NCBI GenBank assembly: GCA_039720395.1 | Contig: CM077823.1 | Location: 12,604,107-12,668,106 of the forward strand | Direction of reading: 5' to 3' | Length of the DNA: 64,000 nt | DNA from: Liquidambar formosana | Lineage: Eukaryota > Streptophyta > Magnoliopsida > Saxifragales > Altingiaceae | Shown here: piece after piece, positions 33,026 to 44,893 of the stretch | Layout: the number at the start of each line of letters is the position of its first letter | Numbering within the stretch: the first letter of the stretch is position 1 | Notes under the pieces: model-generated | Seen by the model: only the letters and a program-made list of their open reading frames with translations | Databases searched by the model: none | What the model was told of the DNA's origin: nothing | Program-made: the position numbers and the translations under genes

Positions 33026-36000
33026 GCTTAAAGAGAAGACCTTCTTGAATGGAGACATTTATCTTGGTGATTTTTGGGGAATGCTTCCCCATGGCAAGGG
33101 AAAATATACATGGTCAGATGGAACATTCTATGAGGGTGATTGGGAGGAAGGAAAAATGACTGGGAAAGGACGGATCATTTGGTTATCAGGAGCAACATAT
33201 GAGGGTGATGTCTCTGGCGGTCACCTTCATGGTCATGGCAACTTTAGTGGACCTGATGGGTCCGTTTATACAGGGGCCTGGAGGATGAACATTCAGCATG
33301 GGTTTGGAAGAAAGCAGTACTGTAATTCAGATATTTATGAAGGTTCATGGAAAGAGGGAGTACATGACGGTAGTGGTAGTTACTCTTGGAATAATGGAAA
33401 TACATACATTGGCAATTGGAAAGCTGGGAAAATGTGTGGTAGAGGGCTTATGAAATGGGCAAATGGTGATCTTTTTGATGGTTTTTGGTCAGATGGGTTT
33501 AGGCAGGGGTCAGGTATATACAGGTTTTCAGATGGGGGATATTATTTTGGGACTTGGACTAGGGGCCTAAAGGATGGAAAAGGAACATTCTATCCTGCTG
33601 GTAGTAAACATGCATCTCTAAAGAGGTTGTGTAGCTCTAGAAGCTATAATGGGGACGGAAAAGGTGTTCTGTCTCAAAGTGTGTTGTTGAATCCAGAGGA
33701 ATGCAGGACTCCAAAACCAAGCGTTAAGCGCAGTCTATCTGAGAAGATTTCAATTGATGGCTTCTTAAGAAACTCGAGTCGAATAGCGCGTAGAACTACA
33801 TCATTACATGAAGAGTTGAGCCTTTGTGATCCTGCTAGAGAATGTATATCTCATGATGCCTCGTGCATGTTATCCAATACCTCTGATGAAGGTCAATGTG
33901 AGGTGAAGGAAAACAGTACCTTAATATACGAAAGGGAATACATGCAAGGAGTTCTGCTTAAAGAAAGAATTAGAAATAATGCTGAACTATCACACAGAAG
34001 TAAACAGAAAAGTAAATTCCATATGAAAGAAGTAAAAAAAAAGTCATTTGTGGGCAATTTCAAGGGCCGTCGGAGTTATTGCTTAATGCTTAATCTGCAA
34101 CTTGGTATCAGGTAAAATAGAAGCCCAAAGTCCCTACTCTCTTGTTTTGCCTTCTCCCTTATTTCCAAATTGAGTTTATGTTTCCTATCAGAGAAGTCCC
34201 GTTTCTATTGTTGTTGTTGTTTATATTTTCTTATAGTTATTTATATTTTCCTTGTGCTACCTTTTCCATTTGAGACAATAATTGACTGTTTTTCAATGAA
34301 CATCTTTTGAAAGCGTGCTCTAATGCATGGAAAGTATTGCATTATTACATGCGTAGCCATTGGCACTGAACCTGGAATGCTTTAACTGATGGCTAAGAAC
34401 AGAACAAGCCTAATGAGGTGGAAAATTTATAAGCACTTGGTCCCTAGTGATTATGTAATTCAAGTTAGTTATGTAAGTCATAACTCATAAGTATATGAGT
34501 ATGTCCTATCTTTCCTGTCCTTGTTATTATTTGTCAACTGACGAGTTTTTTGCTGTGTAAAAAAATGTCTCTGACACAGTTGTCAATGTTGACATGAATA
34601 TACAGTGTTTAGCATGGTCTCAACGAAAGCAGATGAGGTGCAACATGGGTGTTATTGTCTGAACAACCAAAGTTTCTAAATAGGAGTCTTTGTTACACTA
34701 GTTTTTAAGAGTATTAGGTTATGTTTGTTATGAGGGAATGAGGGAGGGAATGGAATGGTGATTCCATTCTCCAAAAAAAGTGAGTGTTTGGTTGCACAAC
34801 TGGAATGGAATGGCTATTCCCTTGTGGGTGTCTATTCCCTCCAATGAGGGAATAGCCATTCCTTCCCAAATCAAGAGGAATGGCTATCCCCTCCTTTCAA
34901 GAAGTAAAAATCATTAAAAATGGGTCCCACCTTTGCTTTTTCATTCCATTCCCACCCCTTAACAAACATTGAGATGGAATGTCTATTTTCATTCCATTCC
35001 CATTCTCATTCTCATTCCATTCCATTCCCACTCCCATTCCATTCCATTCCCTCAAACCAAACGCAGCCTTAGAACTTAAAAACTGTGTCATATTTGCAAT
35101 GTGCTAATTTCACTGACGAAATATGATTCAGCATTATATTACCATTTTAAAGTTAAATATTTCATCATTAGTTAAAAGTTTGTACTTTTTTTTTTTGATC
35201 GGCAACAAGAAGAAATTTTATTAAGAATAAAGAAAAGAAGTACAATAGAGGACGAGCAGTCCTACAAAGAAAACAGAAAGATAATTAAAACAAAAGTAAG
35301 AAAGGAATCCAAAGCACTACATCTCACACACAGCCCTCCAATCAGACCTAATAACAAACGAGGGGATTGCAACAAAATCCTTAGAGACTGAAGCCCAGAA
35401 AGAAGCAAAAAAATAACCCTCTCAGACAAACTCCAAACATCGTCACTCTTATCACCAAAAATCCTATTATTCCTCTCCAACCATATAACCCAAAAGATAT
35501 CCAACAAATCCACAAAGTCCTTGCCTTCCTATTACACCCCAAACCTCCAAAATCAATAACGAACATGTCATAACAAGAGATAGGGCGACCCAACATAAAC
35601 CAGCCGCCTGAAAGAGCTTTTTCCACAAACACCTTGCAACCATGCAATGCAAAAAAAAGGATGATCTGCACTCTCCAACCCCTCTTTGCACATAAAGCAC
35701 CATTCGGGAGACGAGCAAAACAAAGGCCGTCTCTTCTGAAACAGATCATTAGTATGAACTTTCTTAAGAGCGAAAATCCACGCAAAAACCTCAACTTAAG
35801 AGGCACATTAGATTTCCATATCATCTTAGAAGGAAGAAAAGATGGAACAATAGAATCATAAATCAAGACTTTAAAGTAAGATTTACAAGAAAAAACACCA
35901 GAAGCCAAAGGACGCCAACATCTCCTATCCGCTATAAATTGCCTTAACACGACAAGCACCAAAAGCAAAGAAGCCAACTCCAAAACCTCACTATCTTTAA

Positions 36001-39000
36001 GATTATTGAAGAATTTAAAATCCAAACCTAGAGGTTCTGAAAGGGAGGAAACCATACTCAAAATAGAAGCATTATAAGCAGAAGACAAAATATATAAATG
36101 TGAAAAACGAACTAAGAACAATCCCCCCCTCCATACATCCTCCCAAAAACGAATCTTCTCACCAATGCCAACCATGAAAGAAGTGAAAGGCAGAAAACAA
36201 AAAGCCCTTGAGATGTAAATTTCCAAGGACAACAAAAAGAAACCCTGTTATTAATGTTAGGAACCCAATTGTTATCCTGAATCTCATATTTACTTTTGAT
36301 GACAACATGCCATAACGGCTCACTTTCATTAGGGAATCTCTATGACCATTTCCTAGTCAAAGCAATATTTCTAGCAATAATGTTGGCCAATAGCAAGACC
36401 CCCCTTTAGCCTAGAGCGAAACGGAATATTAAAGAGAGACATAATAGATAGGAATACTAGATAGCACCAACTAAACCAAAGTAAGCCCCCCCCCCTTTCG
36501 AAATATACGCCTTCTTCCACCCATCTAATCTTTTCCCAATCTTCTCAATAACCAAAACACATTAGATATTTAGATCTAGGATTCCCACCCAAAGGTAAAC
36601 CCAAATATTTCAAAGGCCAACTTTCCGAATAAAAACCTAACATACCCACTAACCTCTCTAACACTTCCTCATCACAATTACTACATGCTAATGAGCTCTT
36701 ACCCATATTCACTTTCAACCCAGACACCAACTCAAAAATTTGTAGAATAGATTGAAGATTAAATTAAATTTTGCTCACCCTTGAAACAAAAAACAATGTA
36801 TCATTTGCCAATTGTAAATGAGAAACTATCACCCTCTCTCTCCCTATAGAAAAACCTTCGAACAAACTAACACCCTTAGCCCTCCCCTTTAACTTACTCA
36901 GATTAGCTACAACCAAGGTGAACAAAAATAGAGATAAAGATCCCCTGCCTATTCCCTCTAAAAGCCTTAAACATTTTACCTGGTTTCCATTCAATACCAC
37001 TGGAAAATTTGTTAAGGACAAGCATCCCCTAATCTGCTTCCTCCTTCTAGAACCAAAGCCTTTATTTACTAGGACAAAATCCAAAAAATCCCAATCTACA
37101 TGATCATAGGCCTTTCAAAATTGACCCTAAAGGGGTATCCCTTCTTACCATTAGACCTATACTCATCCACAACCTCATTAGCAATCAAATGCCACTTCCA
37201 AGATATGGAGACCTTTTACAAATGCACCCTGAGACTTCGAAATAGTGGCATCAAGAACAGCTCTCAACCTGTTGGATAAAACCTTAGCCAAAATCTTATA
37301 TAAGGAAGTCACCAAACCAATACGTCTAAACTCTAAAGTCTTTTAGTTTTACTCACCTCTGTCTTTTAGGAATAAAGCATATGAAAGAAGCATTTGTGTA
37401 CGCATTAAGAACTCTTTTATAATAAAACTCCAAAAAAACCTTTAATAAATCATCCTTAACCACATCGCAAAAATCTTGAAATACAGCTATAGAAAAGCCA
37501 TCCGGGATTGGAGCTTTATCCTTAGGATAATCAAATATAGCTACCCTAACCTCTTCAATATTAAAGGGTCTTTCCATCCAAATAGCACTAGACCCCTCAA
37601 TCGGACACCAATTCAGACCTTGAATATCTAACCTCTCCACATTATTTGAAGAATACAAGGCTGAAAACAAGTTAAGCATCTCATCAATGATTTGAGACTC
37701 CTCCTCCACAACCACCCCATCCTCCCAATTTCTAATCTCCTACAAAAACTTTTCTTCCTATTACCATGAGCAACCCTATGAAAAAACTTAGAATTGTTTT
37801 CCCCTTTTTTATGCCACTTAACCTTAGCTTTCTGACTCCACAAGATCTCTTCCCTAAAAACTACTTCCTGAAATTTGTACCTAAGTTCATTCTCTCTCTC
37901 TCCGTAGTGGCTCACTTAAAGAACTATCCATTTCCAAACAATCGAATTCACTAATTCTCTTAAGAATTGAATCTTTTATCCCCTTAATATCACCAAAAAC
38001 CTCTTCTTCCAAACCTTAATTTTTTGTTTGACAAAATTGAGTTTCTTCATAAACTTGAAAACTTTCCACCCATGAACAGCGCTCTCACTCCACCAAGACT
38101 CAAAGCTACTCTTAAACAAATGATGTTCTAATCACATATTCTCGAATCTAAAGGGAGAAGGGCCCCATTTAAAAGGACAACTTTCTAACACCACAGGACA
38201 ATGATTAGAAAGAGCCCTAACTGAAACCTTTTGTATAACTTGAGGAAAATGGTCCTCCCAATCACAAGAAAACAGAAATCTGTCAATTCTAGAACAAGCC
38301 ACTCTTTCCTGTAAATTGGACCATGTAAAGCAAGCATTAGCCAATGGAAGATCTCTTAAATTACACTCCCTAAAAAAGCGATCAAAATCCCTCATACTTC
38401 TAGTTACTCTAAATCCATGAAGCTTCTCTGAAATCAACCTAGTGACATTAAAGTGTCCACCCAAACACCAATTTGGGCTACGAAGTCTGAATAAATCAAA
38501 CAACTCCACCCAAAAACTAGATCTTAACCTAGGAACATTAGGCCCATAAACTCTTGTTGAGCACTCAAAACCATCCACCCCTCTAAACTCAACTGATACT
38601 GAAAATAAACCTATAACAAAATCCGAACGAGCCACCACTCTCTCATCCCTATAAAGTCAAAGTTTGTACTTTTACTATCAAATAATCACTTGAAGTAGGT
38701 TTTCCATCACTATATGTTGGTTTCCATTGTTACCAAGCAGATCATCTCAATTTGTGTGGGCCAATATGTAGTTTTTATGTATCATTATTAGTCCATTCTG
38801 GAAGGTTTATTTATTTTCTTTTTCTTTTTCCTTCGTAAGTGCTTTCCATACACTCATTAAATCTCTCATTTGAAGTTCACAGGTACACCGTTGGCAAGAT
38901 CACGCCAGTGCCTATGCGTGAAGTTCGATCTTCTGATTTTGGAAATCGAGCTAGAATAAGGATGTATTTCCCTAGAAAGGGTTCCCAGTTTACACCTCCA

Positions 39001-39050
39001 CACTATTCTATAGATTTCCATTGGAAGGACTATTGCCCTATGGTCTTCAG
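33026..39050 (+). CDS. PIP5K9: PIP5K9-type phosphatidylinositol-4-phosphate 5-kinase, two internal exons only
   Basis: The exons are 33026-34111 and 38883-39050, joined in phase. The first begins with the last base of a split codon, so the start lies upstream and was not found. It encodes eight 23-residue MORN repeats, from YLGDFWGMLPHGKGKYTW to YFGTWTRGLKDGKGTFYP, which target plant PIP5Ks to membranes and modulate activity. A basic, Ser-rich linker follows. The second exon encodes RYTVGKITPVPMREVRSSDFG to DFHWKDYCPMVFR, the entry to the kinase dimerisation and N-lobe region. It ends at a good donor (ttcag|gtattt). No catalytic exon (ATP-binding or MDYSLL regions) was seen on either strand up to 64000. 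The enzyme makes PI(4,5)P2. Both exons are open with no breaks, suggesting a living gene with a very long next intron, or a recently truncated one. Confidence 0.82.
34717..35068. mobile_element. Tourist-like MITE with TTA duplication
   Basis: A 352-bp element between TTA at 34714-34716 and TTA at 35069-35071. The left end is ggttatgtttgttatgaggg and the right end on the other strand is ggctgcgtttggtttgaggg. Both run into gaatggaatgg repeats. The interior has ggaatggctattcc-type palindromes and dense ATTCC/GGAAT words. It sits in the PIP5K9 intron, 120 bp from an L1 insertion. Confidence 0.85.
35190..38658 (-). mobile_element. L1-D: 5'-truncated LINE in the PIP5K9 intron
   Basis: The perfect 15-bp duplication aaagtttgtactttt lies at 35175-35189 and 38659-38673. 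The 3' end (left) is a T run followed by gatcggcaac. The 5' end (right) starts inside the endonuclease at about 38650. Domains on the minus strand are: endonuclease (VYGPNVPRLRSSFW, GGHFNVTR, ACFTWSN, RIDRFLFS, LSNHCPVVL), reverse transcriptase (KAPIPDGFS with usual Gly replaced, GSRRRKQIRGCLSL, LQLANDTLFF where the usual FADD has decayed to LAND), and the C-terminal zf-RVT-like segment (WERNNRIFGDK). No RNase H tail is present. Many frame breaks. Confidence 0.9.
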
Positions 39051-39632
39051 GTATTTTTCAGTCTTATGATTGGTATATATGTGTCTTAACATTAGCCTGG
39101 AGTTTTCAATTTAAGAATTTCTGAGAAGTGGTCCTTCCTGAGGATCAAACGTTAACTATACAATTATCTGTTCTTGTACTTGCAGACACTTGACTTTTGT
39201 GCCTAGAAAACTGGTGGTTTAATTTCCGGCTAAAAATGTCTCCTGAACGTGTTTCATCTGTCAAAAGATATGCAGTTGCTAGGGCGTTGGTTGGAAACTT
39301 TATTTTTAACTTTTAAGTCACCTTTTTGGAGATTTCTTTAGTGCCTGGAAACATGAGTTGGGGTCATTATGCTGAGAACATCTTCATGCAACATAGGCAA
39401 GGTCCTTTGAAATTGAGCTAGACAGCATTGTAGTGCAGTTCCCTATTTTTTGATTTTTTTCCCAGAACTAACATGCATTAAACTTACAGTAATGGAATAA
39501 ACCAAAATTTTCTCTATCTCACACACCCATGCACATCTGCGTCTAAAAATTTTCTCAACTGTTGGCCATAGCTTTCACCCCTACTGAAGGAATAAACCAA
39601 AATTAATCAAATCAACTCCATGCATAATGGTG
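39051..39632. other. Intron sequence after the second PIP5K9 exon
   Basis: No coding signal. The word ggaataaaccaaaatt occurs at about 39493 and 39588 flanking about 80 bp, possibly the duplication of a small insertion. Confidence 0.4.
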
Positions 39633-41243
39633 TCATGGCCTCTGCAGGATGGTCACGTGGGCATCTATTTCAACCTTGGCGGTGTGTGTAAGTACGTTAC
39701 ACATACCTAGAACTATTATCCTCATTTTTGGTGGCATGGGTAAACCCCTGCTCTTCCATGAGAGCACAATTCCATGTGGACTTTGGATCCTCCCCCCTCC
39801 TTGTGAAGAGCCAACAACACCTCCACCACCTCCCCCGCCATCAGCTCCCCCACCATCATTGTCCCCACTACCACCATCTTCTCTGTTATCATTGTCAGTT
39901 GCTAGGTGGTTCGGTTTCATCATCATTACTACTAGGAACACAAACAGCCTTACCTCGTTGATGTGGTGGTGCAGCATGTTGACTATCATGAAGGTCTGTC
40001 TTATCAAAGTTAAGTTTCCAATCTAAAAGCGTAAGGTATTAGGTGGAGGGTCCAAACAAGTATATGAAGCTATATCAAATCAAAATTTTATAATTAAGCG
40101 ATGTGGGATGTGGTATTTTTCCAACAATCCTCATTATCCAAATTAGTGTCTTGCAAACGATGCACCCATGTCTGCAAAAGAGTGTGATGTCTGCTTGTCT
40201 GACCATATTAGCTGATCTCATCCAAAAATGCCTCCCTAGGATTATCCAGCCACTCTGAAATTCCTTCATCTTCTTGAAATTCATTTTTCAAGTCCATTAG
40301 CCTATAGTCTACATCAACCCTCCTATAGTCTTTCATAAGGTGTTTTAATTTTAACCTAATGTTTTATTGTGCAAACACCGAACTTTCTAACTTAATATAA
40401 TTTAGGCAATTTTTCACTTTCGTATGGATCATAACAAAAGTGCTCCAATTCCTCTCCCAACCATTAGATGAGGTTGTCTGCGACAATATTCTCATTGCAA
40501 TTTTCCTTAGGAGCATCAGTCAGCTATAAATGAAAAGTAATGATTTAATTAGACACCTAAACACTTGTAAAATAGTTTGTTAAGTTCCAATCTTAATAAT
40601 TAAATTACCCAGTTCAATTTTATCTCTTCCCCTAATTGCAACTACATCCTCAAATCCATATATAGCTTCTCGAAATATTTTTACCTATGTAGGAAAGTGA
40701 TTGCAGTATTAATACTTCTACAAATCGATGCCACTAATATAGCGATTGTATGTTTTAGTGTTACCTCTACAAGAGCCTCTGAAGCTTGAGTTGAAACTCT
40801 CTCCAATCAAGACACCACAACCCTAAGTCCTTCTAACATTGCCTCTTTATAACCAAATTTTTATTTATAATGGAACACAACGTTTAAGTAGTAGGCTGCC
40901 TTAAAATATCAAATCCATCATAATTTAAATTATTTGACATATAAACATAAATAGAAATATAAATAACATCAATGCCTGTCATATGAATATGGTGAATGAT
41001 TTGTTTCTTCCATCGAGCACCAACAATGTCGAGTTACTTCTTGCATGAATTTGGAGTAATGCCTTTAATTGCTAACCTTGCTTGCCTCATTGCTTCATAT
41101 ACCTAAGGAAGTATTTCTTTTTTTTGATAAGGTAAATGATTGTATTATAAGAATAAAAAGGGATTAGACCCTCGTACAGACATATACAAGAGAAAAGTAG
41201 CTCTGTAAAAAAGAGCCAACAAAAAACTCGACCCCCTTAACAA

Positions 41244-44200
41244 TTAGATACACAAGGAGTCAATAAAATCTATAAAAGAAGGGTAATTCCCACCCATATA
41301 GCTACATGACCACCAATAAAGGGTTTTGACCAAAGAAGATTTGAGCTCCACAAAAGATGATTCCTCTTCTTCAAAAGTTCTCAAATTACGTTCTCTCCAA
41401 ATACACCAAAATAAAGCATGAGGAACCATCCTCCAAACTGTTTTGATATCTTTCCTGAATACCTTTAATCCACCAACTTGAAATCAAATCATAAGTAGAA
41501 GAAGGCAAAACCCATTTGATACCAAAAAGATGGAATATAAGTTCCCATAAACCCCTCACTACCCCACACTGAATGAAGAGATGGTCCACCGATTCCGTCG
41601 CCTTTTTACACATTATGCATCTATTAGGGAGCTCCCACCTCAATCTAACCAAGTTGTCGATAGTAAGACACTTCTTATGAGCCACAAGCCAAGCAAAAAA
41701 AACCACCTTAGAAGGCACCAAAGGTATCCAAATGTTTTTGGCCGGCAAAAAAACATTCAAGTTGTGAGCCAAAGAAGAATACAAAGATTTCACCGAGAAT
41801 AAACCTTTAGGATTTTTGCACCATCTTAAGGTATCATTCCCTTCTAAAGAAATCTTACATCCATAAAGCTCTTGGAAAAAGTTTAACACAACTTCCAACT
41901 CCCAATCATTAAAACTACGATAAAAAATGACATTCCAATGAACTCCACTCTCTCCATCCACAAGATAGTCCATGATCCAAGCGTCCTTGTTGACCGCTAA
42001 CTCAAACAAGCAAGGAAAAACCTCCATGAGATTTCTATTACCGCACCACACATCTTTCCAAAATTTTATCCTATTTCCTCTTCCCACTTTAAAATTTACA
42101 TCTTTGAGAAATTATCCAATCCTAACATAATTGCTTTCCATAAACCGGTACCATGTGATCTTCTACTCTTATTTGGCCACCAACCCCCTTCCATTACACC
42201 ATATTTCCAAGTAATCACATCCCTCCATAAACCTTGATCCCCAATTCCAAACCTCCAAATCCACTTTCCAAGGAGAGCGAGATTCATATTGTGAACGGAT
42301 TTAATACCCAATCCCCCATGCTCTTTAGGTAAACACACCGTTTGCCAATTAACAAGGTGAAATTTGGACTCTCCATTCAAACCATTCCAAAGGAAATCTC
42401 TTTGAAGCTTTTCAATTCTTAGGGCAACCAACTGGGGAATTTTAACGATGGACATGAAATAAATAGGAATGCTTGCAAGAGAACTACGAACAAGAGTAAG
42501 TTTACCTCCTTTAGAGAGATATCCTTTGTTCCACCTACTTAATCTTCTCTCAATTTTTTCGATAACCGGGTCCCAAACTTTTACATCTTTATATTTTGCC
42601 CCAAGAGGGAGGCCAAGGTAAGTGGTAGGCAAACTTCCAACTTTGCAATTTAAATTGATAGCAAGATCATTGATGTTGTTGATGTCGCCAATGGAGATAA
42701 TTTCACTTTTCCCAAGATTAACTTTTAAACCCGAAACCGCTTCAAAAAAAATTAGGACCATCCTAAGATGTCTAAGTTGCTCACTACTAGCACCACAAAA
42801 GAACAAAGCATCATCCGCAAAAAGCAAGTGGGAAATAATCCCTTCCTCCCCCCCACCACCATTAACCACAAAACCCTCCAAAAAATGTTCCGCATAAGCT
42901 TTTTGAGAAAGCTTACTCAAAGCTTCCATAACAAGAATGAAAAGAACAGGAGAAAGAGGGTCACCTTGTCGAAGACCTCTAGAGCCATGGAAAAAACCAT
43001 AAGAGGACCCATTAACAAGCACCTGAAAATGAAGGAGAAGAAATGCACCAAGCAATCCATCTTCGCCACTTGAGACTAAAACCCATCCGCCCAAGAAGGT
43101 AAATGAGAAAATTCCTAATTAACATGATCATAAGCTTTTTCCAAATCAATTTTGCACAAGATACCCAACTCACCACATCTCTTTCTTGAATCCACACATT
43201 CGTTTGCTACTAGCACCGCATCAAGAATTTGTCTTCCTTTAATAAAAGCAAATTGGGAAGATGAGATAAGATTCCCCACCACTTTACTAAGTCTACTGGC
43301 AAGAGTCTTTGCAATGATCTTATAAACACCTCCTAAAAGAGAAATAGGGCGAAAATCACAAACTTCAACGACCTCTCCCTTCTTAGGAATAAGAGCAAGA
43401 AAAGTAGCATTAAGGCTTTTTTCAATTTTGGCTCTTTGAAAGAACTCTTCAAACACTTTCAAAATATCCCCTTTAAGAACACTCCAACACTTTTTGAAAA
43501 AAGCTATAGACATACCATCCGGCCCAGGTGCCTTATCACCATTTAAAGAACACAAAGCGTCCCAAATTTCTTTTTCCTCAAAAGCTCCATCCAAGCTATC
43601 GGCTTCGAGTTGATTCAAAGCTTTGAAATCCACACCATCTAGAGCAGGCCTTATGTCCTCTTCTTCACAAAAAGGCTTTTCAAAATATTCAACAATTTCT
43701 TTGGAAAAAATTGATTCATCATCCACCAACTCCCCTTGAACCTTTAAAGTTCCAATAAAATTCCTCCTTTTATGAGCATTAGCAATTCGATGGAAGAACT
43801 TAGTATTTCTATTACCTTCTTTCAACCACAAGGCTCTAGATTTTTGCCTCCAACTAATTTCTTCAAGCCTCGCAATTCTAGAAAATTCCGCTTTAGCCAA
43901 CATCCTTCTAAGCTTATCCTCCTCCGAAAGTCCTTCAACCCCTTCTTGTTCATCCAAAGCTTGAATAGTCCCAAGAATATTATTCTTAAGAAAATCTAAA
44001 TTCCCAAAAACTTCCTTATTCCACTTTCTCAATTCCTCCTTCAAAGCTTTTAATTTTTTTGCAAATATAAAGCTTGGAGAGCCATCAAAGTTGAAAGAAT
44101 TCCACCAATTGTTAACAAGATCAACAAAACCCTCTACTTTAAGCCACATGTTTTCAAACCTAAAAGGACCCACCCCATGTCTCACCCCCTCACTATCAAG

Positions 44201-44893
44201 AACCAAAGGAATGTGGTTGGATAAAGGCCTAGGTAAAGCCGCTTGCATCACCCTAGGAAAATGCTCCTCCCAAGATGCCGAGAAAAGAAATCTGTCAAGG
44301 CGGGAAAGGGATGGCTCCTCACGATTGTTGGACCAAGTGAACTAACCCCCCACCAAAGGAGGATCAATCAATTCATTAGACTCTATAAAATCCGAAAACA
44401 ACCTCATTGCAGCATTAGAGAACAAGCACCCCTTTCTTTCATTTGGAGCTCTTATAGTGTTAAAGTCACCAGAGATACACCAAGCATCCACCCATTTATG
44501 TTTAACCTCTTCTAATTCCGCCCACAAAGCTCTTCTCAAAGAATCATCATTTGGGCCATAAACCCCCGACAAGACCCAATCAAAGCCATCCACCACCTTC
44601 TTGAAAAAACAGGAAATAGAAAAAACCCCTTTAGTGCTATCAATTTTTGACACTACTCTACGGTCCCATAAAATAATTACCCCTCCAGCCGTACCGGTAG
44701 CATCCAAAGAAACCCATTCAACAAAATTACCAGGCCAAATATCTTTAATCACCTCCCTACTCAAACTATCAATTTTTGATTCTTGAAGTACTACAATATC
44801 AACCCTCCATTTTTTAAGAGCCGACTTGATTCTTCTTCTCCTTTCACTACTATTAAGTCCTTTGACATTCCAGGTAAGGATTCGGATCTTCAT
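41244..44893 (-). pseudogene. L1-B ORF2: endonuclease, reverse transcriptase, zf-RVT
   Basis: It starts at ATG 44893 (ILTWNVKGLNSSERR, the endonuclease opening; LQESKID, SGDFNTIR, LSNHIPLVL follow). Reverse transcriptase motifs are KAPGPDGMS, CDFRPISLLGGVYKIIAKTLASRL, KIDLEKAYDHVN, GLRQGDPLSPVLFIL and intact LLFADDALFF (about 42820). The zinc-finger domain has CIMCKKATESVDHLFIQC (about 41600). It ends WRERNLRTFEEEESS without RNase H. Breaks: TAG at 44344-44342, TAG at 43117-43115 (in place of Trp in the VNWEF-type motif), and frameshifts near 43090, 42096 and 41400. Confidence 0.86.

Noticed and set aside
39649..40026. Proline-rich frame on +
   Set aside because: It is antisense to the Gly-rich tail of the hAT transposase read on the minus strand.
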